DNA of 33,456 bases from an uncultured Oscillospiraceae bacterium (GCA_934661735.1 CAKUJN010000013.1:1-33456); one strand, 5' to 3'; positions 23,454-30,609 are shown, counted from the stretch's first letter. Notes: generated by a model from the sequence alone, not told the origin. Numbers and translations are program-made.

Positions 23454-23876
23454 ATGAAGCAGGTGGAGGTTGCGGCGGCGCTGCTTTCAGACGGCGGGCA
23501 GATCATGCTCTGCCGCCGCGTACGTGACAAGGCACGGGGCGGACTGTGGGAGCTGCCGGGCGGCAAGCTGGAGGCGGGCGAGGACGGCGCGCAGGCGCTG
23601 CGCCGAGAATGCGGGGAGGAGCTGGATGTTCTGCCCGAAATCGGGGCGCTTGTGGCGGAGACAACGTTTTCGTATCCGGAGCTGACAGTGCATCTGATGG
23701 TCTATGCCGCGCGGCTGGGCGGGCAGACACCGCGGCTGGTGGAGCACAGCGCGCTGTGCTGGTGCACGATTGCGCAGGCGCTGGAAATGGAGCTGTGTCC
23801 CGCCGACCGCGTGATTCTTACGCAGCTTCCGGAAGGCAGCCGTGCCGGACGGGACAGAGCAGAAAAAACGGAATGA
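23454..23876 (+). CDS. NUDIX hydrolase (MutT-like)
   Basis: A 140-residue protein. The Nudix box starts with GGKLEAGE and continues to RRECGEELDV; the conserved final glycine (EExGU) is aspartate here, a tolerated variant. The N terminus VEVAAALLSDGGQIMLCRR and the WELPGG lead-in resemble MutT/CTP pyrophosphohydrolases that clean oxidised or unwanted nucleotides. GAGGAAAC precedes the ATG. Divergent from the Na/Pi cotransporter gene. Confidence 0.9.
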   Translation: MKQVEVAAALLSDGGQIMLCRRVRDKARGGLWELPGGKLEAGEDGAQALRRECGEELDVLPEIGALVAETTFSYPELTVHLMVYAARLGGQTPRLVEHSALCWCTIAQALEMELCPADRVILTQLPEGSRAGRDRAEKTE

Positions 23877-23921
23877 CGGCGGCGGAGGCTGCCATGCAGG
23901 GCGGTGCGGCCGAGAAAATAT

Positions 23922-23949
23922 AAAAACTCCCTGCCGGCGGCAGGGAGTT
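23922..23949 (-). terminator. Hairpin with T run on the minus strand
   Basis: An 11-pair stem AACTCCCTGCC/GGCAGGGAGTT (23925-23935 with 23939-23949), loop GGC. The T run is on the minus strand only, yet no minus-strand gene is seen for over 1 kb upstream on that strand. It may still stop NUDIX transcripts inefficiently, or end an antisense RNA. Confidence 0.55.
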
Positions 23950-23988
23950 GAAACGCATCGGCAGTTCGGCAGAAAAGCAAAGTTATTC

Positions 23989-24017
23989 TTGCTTTTACTG
24001 GAAATGCCTGATATAAT
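23989..24017 (+). promoter_or_regulatory. Strong promoter for the structured RNA
   Basis: TTGCTT (23989-23994), 17 bases, perfect TATAAT (24012-24017) with an extended -10 TG at 24009-24010. An eight-base inverted repeat AAAAGCAA/TTGCTTTT (23973-23980 with 23989-23996) overlaps the -35 box. Transcription would start near 24024. Confidence 0.85.
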
Positions 24018-24023
24018 TTTGAT

Positions 24024-24242
24024 GAAAACAAAAATGCGGCAGCTTACGGGTGCGCCAACACCCGTAAGCCTGCGCAGGTGAGGCAACCACCTACACAACG
24101 GCCATTGGCCGCACCGCATGGGATATTATACGCGATTCCGGCTCTTTTTACAAGAGGCGGGTTTTGTCGTAGTTCCTTTTTGCTGTGCTGTCCGGACGTC
24201 CGCTTTTCGCGCTGTGTAGGCTCTGCCCTGCACGGCGTTTTT
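24024..24242 (+). ncRNA. Probable structured noncoding RNA, about 220 nt
   Basis: No convincing reading frame lies here. The expected transcript starts about ten bases before a closed multibranch fold: outer helix ATGCGG/CCGCAT (24034-24039 with 24114-24119) enclosing an 11-pair hairpin (24042-24052 with 24059-24069), a five-pair hairpin AGGTG/CACCT (24076-24080 with 24088-24092) and CGGCC-ATT-GGCCG (24099-24111). A weaker hairpin follows (CTCTT/AAGAG, about 24133-24160). It ends in an 11-pair stem with two G-U pairs (24210-24220 with 24227-24237) and a T-rich tail. Strong promoter, compact fold and terminator support an independent RNA. Length and clostridial host suit a raiA-type RNA, but I cannot confirm a class. 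It is not tmRNA, SRP RNA, RNase P RNA or a tRNA by their conserved motifs. Confidence 0.7.
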
Positions 24243-24243
24243 G

Positions 24244-24290
24244 TTTTCACCCGACGCTGGGGCAGAGCGCCCCAGCCGTCGTGGTGAAAA
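24244..24290 (+). promoter_or_regulatory. Long hairpin before the small lipoprotein gene
   Basis: Nineteen pairs in three blocks: TTTTCACC/GGTGAAAA (24244-24251 with 24283-24290), CGAC/GTCG (24252-24255 with 24278-24281) and GCTGGGG/CCCCAGC (24256-24262 with 24270-24276), with single bulges at 24277 and 24282 and a seven-base loop. Its 5' arm overlaps the T tail of the preceding terminator. No T run follows. It may stabilise or regulate the leader of the next gene. Confidence 0.6.
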
Positions 24291-24315
24291 TTGAGAAAAG
24301 AAAGGACAGCTCAAA

Positions 24316-24513
24316 ATGAAGAAAAAACGATTGATCTTACTACTATGCGCATTGCTTTTGGCGGCAATCCTTGCCGGATGTACGGCACATGTCTGCGATT
24401 ATTGCGGGAAAACATTTTACGGAAAAGTAAATACGGGGTTTAACGGGAATTACGAATTATGCAAGGACTGCGCAGAGGCACAGTCGGCGTTTTTCTCCGG
24501 CCTGGGTTATTGA
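24316..24513 (+). CDS. Small lipoprotein with zinc-ribbon-like cysteines
   Basis: A 65-residue protein: lysine-rich start, hydrophobic signal, lipobox LAGC (cysteine at 22), then a short mature part with CDYCGK and CKDC pairs 17-20 residues apart, which suggests a small metal-binding ribbon outside the membrane. GAAAGGAC precedes the ATG. Codon choice is noticeably more A/T-rich than the flanking genes. Function unknown. Confidence 0.72.
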   Translation: MKKKRLILLLCALLLAAILAGCTAHVCDYCGKTFYGKVNTGFNGNYELCKDCAEAQSAFFSGLGY

Positions 24514-24524
24514 GGAGAGGCGTT

Positions 24525-25094
24525 ATGAATGCTGAGAAAAAAACTCCGTGGAAGCACATTGTCTGCCTTGGACTTGATATTGTTATCATCTGCTGTGTCG
24601 TATTCTCAAATTGGATTTCGGTCAATTACGTTTTTGGCACGGCGCGTACATCTCTTGGGAGAATTCTGAAGCTGCTGACCCGCATGCATCAGTATCTTGA
24701 CGATGCAGGATATTTTTATGTAGTCGGTGATGTCGGTTATCGCGGTATGGTTTTCGCTGTCTGCGTTGTTGTTTATGGATTCCTGCTGGCAGGTGCATGG
24801 TTTACATGGCGGACAGTTTCCGATGCGTATCATGGCAGAATCAACGGCGTGCTGTTCACGTATGCCATTGCGCTGAGCATTACCATAATTGCAGCGGTTT
24901 TCTTTATGAACATGGACATAAGCACGGACATGAGATTGAGCGTGGGTATGGGGATGGATGAGATGCTCCGCGTTGAGCCGGCTGGATATGTTACGCTTGC
25001 TGCCGGCGTTATCGGGACGCTTGTGGTCAGGAAAATGCCGGATGAAAAGAATGAAAACAGTGCTGAAGAAACAGTGAAAAGCGAGGAAGATTGA
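24525..25094 (+). CDS. Putative four-helix membrane protein, unknown
   Basis: A 189-residue protein with about four membrane segments: near 12-34 (HIVCLGLDIVIICCVVFSNW), 71-95, 108-128 and 150-165, and a charged C-terminal tail (DEKNENSAEETVKSEED). No known family was recognised. The ATG at 24525 has GAGGAGAGG ahead and lies 11 bases after the small lipoprotein stop, so the two are probably one operon. Composition is lower in GC than the surroundings, which fits acquisition from elsewhere. Confidence 0.72.
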   Translation: MNAEKKTPWKHIVCLGLDIVIICCVVFSNWISVNYVFGTARTSLGRILKLLTRMHQYLDDAGYFYVVGDVGYRGMVFAVCVVVYGFLLAGAWFTWRTVSDAYHGRINGVLFTYAIALSITIIAAVFFMNMDISTDMRLSVGMGMDEMLRVEPAGYVTLAAGVIGTLVVRKMPDEKNENSAEETVKSEED

Positions 25095-25133
25095 AAAACA
25101 GGAGCAGGAGGCGAGGCCTCCTGCTCCTGTTTC
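25094..25133. terminator. Bidirectional intrinsic terminator
   Basis: A 16-pair perfect stem (25096-25111 with 25117-25132), loop CGAGG; T-rich on both strands (five T on the minus strand). It separates the membrane protein gene from the converging P-type ATPase gene. Confidence 0.92.
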
Positions 25134-25134
25134 G

Positions 25135-27219
25135 TTATTCCGGTTTGTCCAGAAGATTGGTCATGCTTTTGAGGCTGATGGCAAGCGTTGATGCGTTGTG
25201 CAGCAGCGCCGAGGTAGTCGGCGGAAGAATGCCCGCCACGCCCAGAACGATCAGCATGAGGTTGAAGCCGACAATGAAGCGGTAGTTGCGGTGGATGCGT
25301 GACATCAGCGCTGCGCTCAGACGCCGCAGCGTGACCAGCTCGAACAGATCTTCGGACGAGATGGTGATATCGGCGATTTCCCGCGCGATGGCGGCGCCTG
25401 TGGAGATGGCGACGCCCGCGTCCGCCTCGGACAGGGCGGGGGAGTCGTTGACGCCGTCGCCGATCATGATGACGGTGTGTCCCGCTGCCTTTTCACGGCG
25501 GATGAAGTCGGCCTTGTCCTCCGGAAGGACCTCGGCGAAGAATTCATCCACGCCCACTTCGGCGGCGACGGACTGTGCGGTTTTACGGTTGTCGCCGGTC
25601 ATCATGACGACCTTGCGGATGCCGCACGCGTGCAGCGCGCGCACTGCGTCCGCCGCCTCGGCGCGCAGCGGATCGTAGATGCAGATCACGGCGGCGAGCT
25701 TTCCGGCAATGCACAGATACAGGTGCGAATACTGCGCGGGGAGGGCGTGGAAGCGCTCCTCCTCACCCGCGGGGATGGTGCAGCCCTCGTCCTCAAAGAC
25801 GAAGTGGGCGCTGCCGATCAGGACCTTTTTGCCTTCGACCATGCTGGAAATGCCGTGCGCAACGACATACTGCACCTGAGAGTGGTATTCCTCGTGCGAA
25901 AGTCCGCGCGATTTTGCGGCCTCGACGACGGCGTTTGCCATCGAGTGGGGATAATGCTCCTCCAGACAGGCGGCGAGGCGAAGCATTTCCGATTCGTCGC
26001 GTCCGCCGAACGGGACGACGGCGGCAACCGTCGGCGTTGCATGGGTCAGCGTACCGGTCTTGTCAAAGACGATGGTGTCGGCTCTGGAGACGGCCTCAAG
26101 GAAGCGGCCGCCCTTGACGGAGATGCTGTAGCTGCTGCTCTCGCGCATGGCCGACAGCACGGCGATCGGCATGGCCAGCTTCAGCGCACAGGAGAAGTCG
26201 ACCATCAGCACCGCCAGCGTCTTGGTGATATTGCGCGTCAGCAGATACGTCAGCGCCGTTCCGCCGAGCGTATACGGCACCAGCCGGTCGGCCAGGCGTG
26301 CGGCCTTGTCCTCGGCTGTGGATTTCAGGCGCTCGGATTCCTCAATCATTTTTACGATGCGGTCATAGCGGCCGCCGCCCAGCGCCTTGTCCACGCAGAC
26401 GACGCACTCGCCCTCCTCGGCGACCGTTCCGGCATAGACATAGCTGCCGGCGCGCTTCGGAACCGGCATTGACTCGCCGGTGATGGACGCCTGATTGACG
26501 GTGGCCTCGCCCTCGACGACTCTGCCGTCCAGCGGGATGAGATTGCCGGCGCGCACGACGATCTCGTCGCCGGCGCGGATATCGCTGATCGCGGTCAGCA
26601 CCTCGGTGCCGCCGCAGCGCTGCCAGACCCTGTCCACATTCAGCGCCATGGCCCCCGCCAGATCGGCGACGGATTTCTTGTGCGTCCAGTCCTCAAGGAT
26701 TTCACCCAGACGGAGCATGAACATGACCGAGCCGGCGGTATGGAAGTCGCCGCGGAGCATCGAAACGGTGACGGCTGTGGCGTCCAGCACCGCAACCGAG
26801 AGCTTCCCGTGCCACAGCGCCGACAGGCCGCCGCGGATGTATTTGACCGAGCGGAACAGCGCGATTGCCGCAGTGACGGGCGCGGGCAGGAACAGCTGTG
26901 AAAATGCGCGCCGGAGCACGGTCATGGCCAGCGTGTCCTCAAATTCGCGGTTCAGCGCGCGCGGCGTATGCTCCGGAACCAGCGCAAGCGTCTCGGCCTT
27001 TGCGTAGGAGAACGACGCCAGCGCCTGAAGGACCGCCGCGCGGGGGCCGGAATAGCGGATCACCGCGTCGCAGGTCCGGTCATAGACGCGCACGTCCTCA
27101 ACGCCCTCGCGGGCGGAAAGCGTGTATTCCAGCAGATCGGCCTCGTGCAGCGTCATGCGCGCACACATCAGGTGTACGCGCATCCGGCCGCGGGACTCGT
27201 GCAGGATTTGACATTTCAT
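25135..27219 (-). CDS. Heavy-metal-type P-type ATPase without CPC motif
   Basis: A 694-residue P1B-type ATPase. An N-terminal domain of about 80 residues has no CxxC metal site. The actuator motif TGES is at 248-251, the phosphorylated aspartate is D386 in DKTGT, the P1B His-Pro region reads HYPHSMANA, and GDGVND is present near the end. The sixth transmembrane helix, which normally carries CPC, SPC or TPC, reads SCALKLAMP (C344, K347), a pattern seen in some clostridial and actinobacterial transporters linked to manganese or zinc; metal choice is inferred only. GGAGGT precedes the start. It follows a DUF6110-like gene, a usual partner, with an attenuator-like hairpin between them. Confidence 0.88.
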   Translation of the reverse strand: MKCQILHESRGRMRVHLMCARMTLHEADLLEYTLSAREGVEDVRVYDRTCDAVIRYSGPRAAVLQALASFSYAKAETLALVPEHTPRALNREFEDTLAMTVLRRAFSQLFLPAPVTAAIALFRSVKYIRGGLSALWHGKLSVAVLDATAVTVSMLRGDFHTAGSVMFMLRLGEILEDWTHKKSVADLAGAMALNVDRVWQRCGGTEVLTAISDIRAGDEIVVRAGNLIPLDGRVVEGEATVNQASITGESMPVPKRAGSYVYAGTVAEEGECVVCVDKALGGGRYDRIVKMIEESERLKSTAEDKAARLADRLVPYTLGGTALTYLLTRNITKTLAVLMVDFSCALKLAMPIAVLSAMRESSSYSISVKGGRFLEAVSRADTIVFDKTGTLTHATPTVAAVVPFGGRDESEMLRLAACLEEHYPHSMANAVVEAAKSRGLSHEEYHSQVQYVVAHGISSMVEGKKVLIGSAHFVFEDEGCTIPAGEEERFHALPAQYSHLYLCIAGKLAAVICIYDPLRAEAADAVRALHACGIRKVVMMTGDNRKTAQSVAAEVGVDEFFAEVLPEDKADFIRREKAAGHTVIMIGDGVNDSPALSEADAGVAISTGAAIAREIADITISSEDLFELVTLRRLSAALMSRIHRNYRFIVGFNLMLIVLGVAGILPPTTSALLHNASTLAISLKSMTNLLDKPE

Positions 27220-27229
27220 GGTCGATTAC

Positions 27230-27262
27230 CTCCAAAAAAGAAAGAGAGCCGCACAGCGGCTC
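27230..27262 (-). terminator. Attenuator-like hairpin between the DUF6110 and ATPase genes
   Basis: On the minus strand a seven-pair stem GAGCCGC/GCGGCTC (27246-27252 with 27256-27262), loop of three, is followed by TCTTTCTTTTTT, then by the ribosome site of the ATPase gene. It resembles a weak terminator allowing partial read-through. Confidence 0.6.
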
Positions 27263-27292
27263 CCGAAAAAAGCTTGCCGGACGGGCGGCTGC

Positions 27293-27562
27293 TTATTCCG
27301 CAGCCGCTTCCTGCTCGGACGTATCCGCTACGACCTCGGCGGCGGCCTGCTCGGCACGGCGCTCGTTCAGCTCCTTCGCGTCGGCAAGAATGTCGTCCGC
27401 ATTTTCACGGATGGTGGTGACGGTCTGCATCACACTGTCTCTGGCGCGCAGAACCGCGGCCGTGGTATGAGTATAGACCGATTTCGCCTCGCGGCTGCTG
27501 AGAATCTTAATGCCGGCCGTTCCAAACAGAACACCTGCGGCAAACAGTCCAAAATGCTTCAT
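27293..27562 (-). CDS. DUF6110-like small membrane protein
   Basis: An 89-residue protein: N-terminal hydrophobic segment FGLFAAGVLFGTAGIKIL, then SSREAKSVYTHTTAAVLRARD and a long charged helix ending in an Ala/Glu-rich tail. This matches the DUF6110 family, often encoded before metal P-type ATPases of the kind found next. The ATG at 27562 follows GGGAGGTTC and gives the family length; an upstream opening is not needed. It may be a partner or regulator of the ATPase. Confidence 0.8.
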   Translation of the reverse strand: MKHFGLFAAGVLFGTAGIKILSSREAKSVYTHTTAAVLRARDSVMQTVTTIRENADDILADAKELNERRAEQAAAEVVADTSEQEAAAE

Positions 27563-27645
27563 TATGGAACCTCCCTGATGGTTTTTATTATGAGATGCGG
27601 CGGCCGGAATGCGGAAAATCGGGCCCCGTATCAATTTGCAGTGGA

Positions 27646-27674
27646 ATTATAGTACGCCGTTTGCGGAATTGCAA
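27646..27674 (-). promoter_or_regulatory. Promoter of the DUF6110-ATPase operon
   Basis: On the minus strand TTGCAA (27674-27669), 17 bases, perfect TATAAT (27651-27646). The leader before the first start codon is about 80 bases. Confidence 0.82.
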
Positions 27675-27734
27675 GGGCCGAAGCCGGAAATTCACATATT
27701 TTTTGCAATTTTCCGGCAGAATGCGCCGATGCGG

Positions 27735-27780
27735 CGAAGAAACAGAAGGCCGTCCGCTCCGGATGCGGAGCGGACGGCCT
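27735..27780 (-). terminator. Intrinsic terminator of the ROK regulator gene
   Basis: A 14-pair stem AGGCCGTCCGCTCC/GGAGCGGACGGCCT (27747-27760 with 27767-27780), loop of six, ending in TTCTGTTTCTT on the minus strand. Confidence 0.85.
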
Positions 27781-27789
27781 GAAATGCGG

Positions 27790-29010
27790 TTACGGTTCGT
27801 CGAGCACGCGGTCAAGCGCGGCGGCAAGCAGATACTTCTGCGACAGGCTGATCGCGCCCAGGATGTGCGCATCCGAGCCGCGGCGGGCAAAGCGGATGTT
27901 CAGGTCGCGGTAATAGTGCGTGCGGACGGCCTGTCGGAGCATGTCGCAGATGAGCGTGTCCTCCTCGCTCAGCGCGCCGCCGACGACAATCTGGTCCGGC
28001 GCGAGAAGCGTGACCGTGTTGATGATCGCAGCGGCCCACAGCTGAACGGTATAGTTGAGAATGCTCAGAACGCCGAAGTCCAGCTCCTGCGCCGCCTGCT
28101 GCAAAAGTCGGAGCGTGACCTTCTGCGTATTCTGGCGCTGCATGAGCTGCTGAAGCTTTGGCGCGGCGCCGCGCGCAAGCAGGTATTCCGCCTTTTCGGT
28201 CAGCAGCTCGAGACCGGCCTGCTCTTCCAGCGCGCCTTTGGAAAGGGCTGTGTGCATGCCCAGCTGCTCGGGAAGCAGGACCATATCGCCGACCTCGCCT
28301 GCGATGCCCTCGCGGTCCTCATACAGCTCACCCCGCAGCACGACGCCCGCGCCGATGCCGTAATTGCCGGTGATATTGAACTGAACCAGCGAACCGCGGT
28401 CCATCCCGCTGTGCAGATATTCGCCCAGCGCGCTCAGGCGCGTGCCGTTATAGACGTGGCAGGGCAGGGCGCTGACGGACGAGGCAAGCTCGGCGATGCG
28501 GCAGTGCTCAAGCTTCGGATAGTTCGGGATTCGCGTGACAGTGCCGTCGGTGTGGTTGATAATGCCGGGCAGCGACAGCACCATGTTCAGGCATGGCACA
28601 GACGCGTACTGACCGGACAGCAGCGTGCGCTCGAGAGATTTGAGCTTGTGCGTGAAATCCTCGGGCGTGAGCTCGGCTGTGGCCTCCAGCGCCGCCGAGC
28701 CGCGCAGGCCGCCGTAAAAGTCGATGAGATAGGCGCTGAAGCAGTCGCCGCTGAGATGATAATACAGGAAAAAGGCGTAATCTGGATTGAGCGACAGCAC
28801 GTCGGGCTTCCGTCCGGGCTGCTCGGAGGAATCCTTGCCGCAGGACATGATCAGCCCTCTGGTTTTCAGCAGCAGGAGCGAGCGGCTGATGGTCGCGGGG
28901 GACAGGCCGGTTTTCTCCGCGAGCATGGATGCGGTGATCTCTCCGCTGGCCTTCATCGTCTCGAGAATCAGCATGAGATTGTTCCGGCGGATATTGATGG
29001 TATCAGCCAT
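27790..29010 (-). CDS. ROK-family transcriptional regulator
   Basis: A 406-residue repressor of the NagC/XylR type. Residues 8-60 form a winged helix (ILETMKASGEITASMLAEKTGLSPATISRSL). The ROK domain follows, but key kinase features are changed: the catalytic ND pair is NG (N188, G189), the metal-ligand histidine of GEIGHM is aspartate (GEVGDM, 238-243), and the cysteine zinc motif after it is absent. It is thus a sensor, not a sugar kinase. It is divergent from a sugar ABC transporter operon, which it most likely represses until a sugar binds. TGTAAAATG sites over its own promoter suggest autoregulation. Confidence 0.9.
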   Translation of the reverse strand: MADTINIRRNNLMLILETMKASGEITASMLAEKTGLSPATISRSLLLLKTRGLIMSCGKDSSEQPGRKPDVLSLNPDYAFFLYYHLSGDCFSAYLIDFYGGLRGSAALEATAELTPEDFTHKLKSLERTLLSGQYASVPCLNMVLSLPGIINHTDGTVTRIPNYPKLEHCRIAELASSVSALPCHVYNGTRLSALGEYLHSGMDRGSLVQFNITGNYGIGAGVVLRGELYEDREGIAGEVGDMVLLPEQLGMHTALSKGALEEQAGLELLTEKAEYLLARGAAPKLQQLMQRQNTQKVTLRLLQQAAQELDFGVLSILNYTVQLWAAAIINTVTLLAPDQIVVGGALSEEDTLICDMLRQAVRTHYYRDLNIRFARRGSDAHILGAISLSQKYLLAAALDRVLDEP

Positions 29011-29038
29011 GGCGGCGGCCTCCTTTCCGTGCGGCGCA

Positions 29039-29081
29039 CATTTTACAGCCTCATTTTACACGATGACGCACGGAAATGCAA
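29039..29081 (-). promoter_or_regulatory. ROK gene promoter with two operator-like repeats
   Basis: On the minus strand TTGCAT (29081-29076), 17 bases, TAAAAT (29058-29053). Two identical CATTTTACA repeats (29039-29047 and 29052-29060, 13 bases apart) cover the -10 box and the start site region. Likely autoregulatory operators. Confidence 0.65.
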
Positions 29082-29220
29082 GTTTATTTCTTTCAGAATG
29101 AAAGATAAAATGCTGGGAAAACAGTCATTCCGGCTGGAAATACCGCGCGGGCGGAAGAAAAAGACGGTGGAAAAGTGAGGCAAAGCAGAAAAATGCTTGA
29201 AATGCGCGGAGAATCCATAC

Positions 29221-29338
29221 TGTAAAATAGTGCTTTGTGCAGAAATAACTATTTTGAAGCGCTGTATTTGTAACTATTTTAGATTTTTTCAAAATGAACA
29301 AAAAGCGTTGACTTATGACGGAGGTTGTGCTATTTTAC
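29221..29338 (+). promoter_or_regulatory. Sugar ABC operon promoter with repeated operator-like sites
   Basis: Promoter TTGACT (29308-29313), 17 bases, TATTTT (29331-29336). The -10 lies inside GCTATTTTAC (29329-29338). Upstream are AACTATTTT at 29247-29255 and 29272-29280 (25 bases apart) and its inverse TGTAAAATAGT at 29221-29231, forming an inverted repeat with the first. The shared core TATTTTA also matches the sites over the ROK promoter. The rest of the 394-base gap (29011-29404) shows no gene. Confidence 0.68.
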
Positions 29339-29404
29339 GATTGCAGGGGGATATCAAGAGCGACCCGAAGATCATCCCCCGAATGCTGAAATGGAGGAAT
29401 AACA

Positions 29405-30478
29405 ATGAAAAAACTGTTCGCAATCTTGCTTTGCGCCTGCATGGTGATCGGCATGTTCACCGCCTGTGCAAAGACCGAAACGCCCGCTGCCGCGGACAAC
29501 AAGGGAACTGACACCATCAAGATCGGCATTTCGATGCCGACCTACGCCGAAGAACGCTGGAGCGTTGATGAGACTGCCATGAAGGCGCACTGCGACGAGC
29601 TTGGCATCGAGTACGTCACCGCCTGCGCCGAGGGCGACAGCAACAAGCAGAAGGATCAGGTCTCTACCATGATCACGCAGGGCATTCAGGCTCTGGTCAT
29701 CGCGCCGAACGACGGCAACGCCGCCGCCGCGATCGTCGAAGAGTGCAAGCAGGCCGGCGTCTATGTCATCTCCTATGACCGCATGATCACCGGCACCAGC
29801 GATCTGGATATGTACATCACGTTCGACTCCTGGTATCAGGGCCAGCTTCAGGGCAAGTTCATCGTTGACCAGCTGAAGGAAAAGTACGGCGAGGTCAAGG
29901 GCAACATCGTCATCCTGCACGGCGATCCCGGCGACTCCTGCGCGCCTCTGTACTACGGCGGTGCCTATGAGCAGCTGAAGGAATACGTCGATTCCGGCGC
30001 AATCAACGTCATCTCCGACAACGACTGCATCGGCTGGAGCATTGCCGAGGCCACCAAGCATGTCGAGAACGCCATGTCCATCGCCAACTCCGAGGGCATC
30101 ACCATTGACGCCGTTCTGTCCCCGAACGACGGCCTTGCCTCCGGCGCCATCGCGGCTCTCGGCGACGAGACCGCAAAGCAGACCATCATCACCGGCATGG
30201 ACTGCGAGGTTGCAGCCTGCCAGAGAATCCTTGCCGGCACCCAGTCCATGACCGTTTTCGGCGACTCCCGTGAAATGGGCAAGGTCGCTGTCGACGTTGC
30301 GGCTGAGTTCGTCAAGAACGGCTCCTACAAGACCGACAAGACCATGGAAGGCAGCGACGCCGACGGCAACGCCATCGATGTTCCGGCCGTTCTGGTCGAG
30401 TGCGAGTTCATCGACGCCAACAACATGAATCTGGTCATCGATTCCGGCTATCACACCGAGCAGGAGATCTACGGCTGA
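29405..30478 (+). CDS. Sugar ABC transporter substrate-binding lipoprotein (XylF/ChvE-like)
   Basis: A 357-residue periplasmic-binding-protein-type I receptor with a lipoprotein signal (lipobox FTAC, C21). Typical blocks are KIGISMPTYAEERW, GDSNKQKDQVSTMITQGIQALVIAPNDG and VISYDRMITGTSDLDMYITFD, which are characteristic of xylose- and ChvE-class binding proteins, and the hinge segments with DAVLSPNDGLASGAI and TGMDCE. It captures a monosaccharide, perhaps xylose or a related aldose, outside the membrane. GGAGGAATA precedes the ATG. First gene of the operon and likely the most expressed, given the stem-loop that follows. Confidence 0.92.
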   Translation: MKKLFAILLCACMVIGMFTACAKTETPAAADNKGTDTIKIGISMPTYAEERWSVDETAMKAHCDELGIEYVTACAEGDSNKQKDQVSTMITQGIQALVIAPNDGNAAAAIVEECKQAGVYVISYDRMITGTSDLDMYITFDSWYQGQLQGKFIVDQLKEKYGEVKGNIVILHGDPGDSCAPLYYGGAYEQLKEYVDSGAINVISDNDCIGWSIAEATKHVENAMSIANSEGITIDAVLSPNDGLASGAIAALGDETAKQTIITGMDCEVAACQRILAGTQSMTVFGDSREMGKVAVDVAAEFVKNGSYKTDKTMEGSDADGNAIDVPAVLVECEFIDANNMNLVIDSGYHTEQEIYG

Positions 30479-30535
30479 GGCATTCGTAGCATGAGGGCCT
30501 GCCGGACTTGAAAATCCGGTAACTGCATATTCGGC

Positions 30536-30560
30536 GGGAGTGCTGCTTCGGCAGCACCCC
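30536..30560 (+). promoter_or_regulatory. UUCG-capped hairpin after the binding-protein gene
   Basis: GTGCTGC-TTCG-GCAGCAC (30540-30546 with 30551-30557), extended by GGG/CCC after a one-base bulge. A second, smaller hairpin (CCGGA/TCCGG) lies at about 30502-30518. No T run follows. Such stem-loops after binding-protein genes commonly stabilise the upstream mRNA and limit downstream expression. Confidence 0.7.
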
Positions 30561-30609
30561 CGTCGGTACTTTGGCCCGCGCATGATTACAGGAAAGGAAC
30601 AGTGAGAGT

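Noticed and set aside
29101..29220. A short gene upstream of the sugar operon
   Set aside because: The purine-rich stretch has an open frame but no start with a ribosome site and no recognisable protein; it is treated as regulatory spacer.
30485..30560. tRNA-Ser-like anticodon stem-loop (GGACTTGAAAATCC)
   Set aside because: The segment lacks a T arm with GTTCGA, a proper D arm and an acceptor stem, so it is a chance similarity within an intergenic hairpin region.
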